Positions 24,337 through 29,940 of a stretch of DNA of 29,940 bases are shown one piece after another. This DNA comes from CBFDBF01 sp050295355 (GTDB taxonomy: Bacteria; Pseudomonadota; Gammaproteobacteria; Chromatiales; Chromatiaceae). How positions within the stretch are numbered: the first letter of the stretch is position 1; each line of letters begins with the position of its first letter. The notes below the pieces were generated by a model that was given only the letters and a program-made list of their open reading frames with translations, did not search any database and was not told the origin of the DNA. The position numbers and the translations under genes were made by a program. Location: assembly GCA_050295355.1 (NCBI GenBank), contig JBNKPL010000018.1, positions 1 to 29,940 on the forward strand. The letters run 5' to 3'.

Positions 24337-25419
24337 GTGAAACAGCAGAAGACATTACAGGTGGATCTGGGCGAACGCGCCTATCCGATCTATATCGGAG
24401 GCGGTTTGCTGGGTGATCCGGAAATCTACCGGCGGCATATCCCGGGGCAACAGGTGCTGGTGGTCAGCAACGAGACGGTCGCCCCCCTTTACCTGGCATC
24501 GTTGCTGGATGCGCTGGATGGTTTCCAGGTCGCCACCGTGATCCTGCCGGACGGCGAGCGCCACAAAACCCTGGCGGTATGGCAGGGCATCTTCGATAAA
24601 CTGCTTGGGCAACGTTTCGACCGGCAATGCACCGTGCTGGCCCTGGGTGGCGGGGTGATTGGCGATATGGCCGGCTTCGCCGCCGCCTGCTATCAGCGCG
24701 GAGTGCATTTTATCCAGGTCCCCACCACCCTGCTGGCCCAGGTGGACTCCTCCGTGGGGGGCAAGACCGGGGTGAACCACCCCCTGGGCAAAAACATGAT
24801 CGGCGCCTTTTATCAGCCCCGCTGCGTGGTGGCCGATACCGATACCCTGAATACCCTCGATGATCGCCAGCTCTCCGCCGGCATCTCCGAAGTGATCAAA
24901 TACAGCCTTATTAACGATCCGGATTTCTTCCTTTGGCTGGAAGAGCATATGGATGCCCTGCGGGCGCGGGATCCCGAGGCGCTGATCTACGCCATTGAGC
25001 GCTCCTGCCATGACAAGGCGGAGATCGTGGCGGCGGATGAAAAAGAGGCGGGCCAGCGCGCGCTTCTGAACCTGGGGCACACCTTCGGCCACGCCATAGA
25101 GACTGGCGTGGGCTACGGCGAGTGGCTGCACGGTGAAGCGGTGGGCGCGGGCATGGCCATGGCGGCGCGCATGTCCGTCAACCTCGGCTGGCTGACAGCC
25201 GGGGAAGAGGGGCGTATCCTCACCCTATTGCAACGGGGGGGGCTCCCGGTGAGACCTCCCGAAGGGATTGGCGCCGAACGTTTTATGGAATTGATGTCGG
25301 TGGATAAGAAAGTGATGGCCGGACGGCTGCGGCTGGTTCTAATGCAGGGGATCGGCCGCTCCCTGATCACCGATGACTTTGATCTTAGCAAGTTGCGCAT
25401 GACACTGGATGGCTACTGA
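24337..25419 (+). CDS. aroB: 3-dehydroquinate synthase
   Basis: A 360-residue cytoplasmic NAD- and Zn-dependent enzyme that converts DAHP to 3-dehydroquinate. Motifs are the N-terminal TLQVDLGERAYPIYIGGGL, LPDGERHKTL, the NAD-binding ALGGGVIGDMAGFAAACYQR, PTTLLAQVDSSVGGKTGVNH and the metal-ligand motif LNLGHTFGHAIE with GEWLHGEAVGAGM. GTG 24337 is preferred because the family begins just before this strand; a TTG at 24325 is possible. It overlaps the next gene by 11 bases, and aroK-aroB-damX is a standard gammaproteobacterial order. Confidence 0.97.
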   Translation: MKQQKTLQVDLGERAYPIYIGGGLLGDPEIYRRHIPGQQVLVVSNETVAPLYLASLLDALDGFQVATVILPDGERHKTLAVWQGIFDKLLGQRFDRQCTVLALGGGVIGDMAGFAAACYQRGVHFIQVPTTLLAQVDSSVGGKTGVNHPLGKNMIGAFYQPRCVVADTDTLNTLDDRQLSAGISEVIKYSLINDPDFFLWLEEHMDALRARDPEALIYAIERSCHDKAEIVAADEKEAGQRALLNLGHTFGHAIETGVGYGEWLHGEAVGAGMAMAARMSVNLGWLTAGEEGRILTLLQRGGLPVRPPEGIGAERFMELMSVDKKVMAGRLRLVLMQGIGRSLITDDFDLSKLRMTLDGY

Positions 25420-27058
25420 CGACCGGATCACGGGTGGCGCTGCCGCTGAAACCCCCGCTTCCACGGCGGGAGGGGCCGCTCCGTTCGTTTTCTTCAGCCC
25501 GGAACTGAAACAGCGCCTGGACCTGTTGCGCCATCTGGTGGAGAACAGCGAAATGATCCCGCTGGTCAAGGGACCGGCCGAAGCGGGAAAGAGCACCCTG
25601 ATCCGGGAACTGTTCCAGAACGCTTCCGACGTGTGGCGGACGGCCCTGTTCATCGCCAGCCCCGCGCTACAGCCCGAGCAGTTTTTTCACTCCCTGGCCG
25701 AGGCCTACTCGGTGCGGGAAGGCGAAAGCTATCTTGTGGACGCCCTGCTGCGCAGATTCGAGAATCTGTCGCTGGATGGGACCCTGCCGGTGGTGGTGAT
25801 CGACGATGCCCACCTGTTGCCGGAGGCGACGCTGGCAATCATCCTGGAGATGCATGCGCGCGCACCCAAGGAGGCGCGGTTTTTGCTGTTTGCCGAGCCC
25901 GCTATCGAAAATATTCTCTCCCCCCTGCGCAGCCGCAATCTGAATCTCCAGCCGCTTCAGGAGCTGGAGATGCCCCGGCTGACCCGGGACCAGATCAGGC
26001 ACTATGTGGAGAGGCTGTTGCAGGCGCGGAATGGCGCCGAGGCCCCTGCGCTCTCCGCTGCCCAGCTGGAGCGGATCTGCAAGGAGAGTGACGGTCTGCC
26101 GGGCCGGGTTACCCGGCTGGTGGATGAGATCGGCGCCTCACGCCTTAACAGTTGGCTGAAAAAGGTGTCGCCCGTCCAGATGGCCGGTCTGGCGCTGGCC
26201 GTGGTGCTGGTGTCGATGTTGCTGATCTTTCAGGACAGCATCAACGCCCTGTTTGGTGGTGCTGAAGATGAACAACCGGTAGCGGAAAGCGTGGAGCCGG
26301 GCCGCGAGATTCCACTGCAACTGCCGCCCCCGGTTCCCGAGCCGGTCCTGGCGCCAGAACCCGAACCGGAACCCCAAGAGGTGGTGCAGCCCCAACCGGG
26401 GGAAACACCGGCACCTGAGCCGACTCTGGAACCAGTGGAGCCGGCGGAGTCCTCTGAAGCGGTGGCAGAGGAAGCGGCCGAGGAGTATGGGCCGCTACCT
26501 GTGCTGGAAGCCGCCCCCCCCGAGCCTGTGGCGGAAGAGGCGGCGCCTACCGCAGAGACCACAGAGGCCGGGACGGAATCTCAGGAATCGCCGCCGCAGA
26601 CGGCTGAGCCCCCCTCCCCGCCTGCCCCCGCACCCAAGCCCGAAGAGCCGGTGAAACCCGCGCCGGCCGCGGAAGAGACGCCCGTGGCGGAGAAGCCGCT
26701 GGAAGCGCCCAAGCCCGCGCCGGTAAAGAAACCGGCGCCCAGGCCGGCGGACAGCGGCGGCATCAAGAGTGAGGCCTGGCTGCTGCTGCAAAACCCCTCT
26801 TCCTATACCCTGCAGCTGGCGGGTATGCAGGACCAGGCCGGGGTACCGCGCATGGTTGAACTCTACAAACTCCCCGGCCCCTTCGCCTACTACCGCACCA
26901 CCCGTAACGGCACTCCCTGGTACCCGGTACTCTACGGACTCTATCCGAATCACAAGGCGGCCCAGGCGGCGCGGGACAAACTGGCGGCCTCCCACGGCCT
27001 CAAAGGGGCCTGGGTGCGTGGTATCGGCTCTATCCAGAGAGAGATCCGTGCCCAGTGA
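25409..27058 (+). CDS. damX: DamX-like protein: AAA ATPase, membrane segment, Pro/Glu-rich linker and SPOR domain
   Basis: A 549-residue protein. The N-terminal cytoplasmic AAA (ExeA-like) domain has Walker A GPAEAGKS (55-62) and Walker B VVVIDD (128-133) and runs to about residue 245. A single membrane segment (about 255-275) is followed by a low-complexity P/E/A-rich periplasmic linker (about 283-455) and a C-terminal SPOR domain (about 465-540), which binds denuded septal glycan. Its position after aroB matches damX of enterobacteria, where the protein acts at the division septum. The AAA part is typical of homologues outside the enterics. Its start lies within aroB, so translation is coupled. 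Confidence 0.88.
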   Translation: MATDDRITGGAAAETPASTAGGAAPFVFFSPELKQRLDLLRHLVENSEMIPLVKGPAEAGKSTLIRELFQNASDVWRTALFIASPALQPEQFFHSLAEAYSVREGESYLVDALLRRFENLSLDGTLPVVVIDDAHLLPEATLAIILEMHARAPKEARFLLFAEPAIENILSPLRSRNLNLQPLQELEMPRLTRDQIRHYVERLLQARNGAEAPALSAAQLERICKESDGLPGRVTRLVDEIGASRLNSWLKKVSPVQMAGLALAVVLVSMLLIFQDSINALFGGAEDEQPVAESVEPGREIPLQLPPPVPEPVLAPEPEPEPQEVVQPQPGETPAPEPTLEPVEPAESSEAVAEEAAEEYGPLPVLEAAPPEPVAEEAAPTAETTEAGTESQESPPQTAEPPSPPAPAPKPEEPVKPAPAAEETPVAEKPLEAPKPAPVKKPAPRPADSGGIKSEAWLLLQNPSSYTLQLAGMQDQAGVPRMVELYKLPGPFAYYRTTRNGTPWYPVLYGLYPNHKAAQAARDKLAASHGLKGAWVRGIGSIQREIRAQ

Positions 27059-27263
27059 GCCGGCGCTTCTGTCAGGGCCGTCTTTATTGAGATTTTCAAT
27101 GGGCCTCTAGCCTAAACGTAAAATCTCCGATATCCTACGCGGTTCTGCGCGGCTGATAATTCTTTCGGAAAACACCGCATATTGCTTGGTTTAACGGCCG
27201 ATAGTGGCTTGGCGTCCCGAGCGGCGCCGGTCCCCGGCCCGGATTTAGAAGAAGAGGTTTGCG

Positions 27264-29940
<2,677 letters not shown>

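Noticed and set aside
27059..27263. A promoter for gltB (TAAAAT near 27119, GATAAT near 27154)
   Set aside because: No acceptable -35 box lies at 16-18 bases from either, so no promoter is called.

Overview
The window reads as a chromosomal segment of a GC-rich (by eye about 60%) gammaproteobacterium. The order pilMNOPQ-aroK-aroB-(AAA/SPOR protein)-gltB, with mrcA divergent from pilM, is classical gammaproteobacterial synteny. The left half is not ordinary. It carries genes for single-chain pyruvate:ferredoxin oxidoreductase, monomeric isocitrate dehydrogenase, both subunits of an ATP-citrate lyase and an LDH-like malate dehydrogenase, all on the minus strand. These are reductive TCA (rTCA) cycle enzymes, including the diagnostic ATP-citrate lyase. 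In Gammaproteobacteria this combination is best known from chemoautotrophic sulfur-oxidising symbionts such as those of siboglinid tubeworms, so a sulfur-oxidising autotroph or symbiont is the most likely source. That assignment is inference; no rRNA or marker tree is available.

Layout. Positions 1-204 hold the start of hslV (minus, cut by the window edge) with a sigma32-like promoter. Positions 378-1229 encode a voltage-gated K+ channel with a C-terminal zinc ribbon. Positions 1230-1823 are intergenic and repeat-rich. From 1824 to 14787 lies the carbon-metabolism cluster, transcribed right to left as mdh-aclB-aclA, icd, then nifJ. It is interrupted between icd and nifJ by an AT-richer orphan membrane-protein gene (6189-6854, plus) and a 17-bp tandem repeat array. 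Positions 15071-18212 hold a conserved unknown gene overlapping the 3' end of mrcA (both minus). From 18427 onward everything is on the plus strand: the type IV pilus assembly operon pilMNOPQ, shikimate-pathway genes aroK and aroB, a DamX-like AAA/SPOR protein, and the first 892 codons of gltB.

How the genes work together. ATP-citrate lyase cleaves citrate to acetyl-CoA and oxaloacetate. PFOR can carboxylate acetyl-CoA to pyruvate with reduced ferredoxin, isocitrate dehydrogenase can carboxylate 2-oxoglutarate, and malate dehydrogenase reduces oxaloacetate. Their clustering suggests a co-inherited CO2-fixation module. 2-oxoglutarate:ferredoxin oxidoreductase, fumarate reductase and succinyl-CoA synthetase are not in the window, so a complete cycle cannot be shown here.

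The most interesting points are the rTCA cluster, the enlarged 905-residue ATP-citrate lyase subunit with an extra ~250-residue middle region, a possible RNA switch in the mdh leader (two mutually exclusive pairings, one hiding the ribosome binding site), and several families of dispersed palindromic or tandem repeats concentrated around this cluster.
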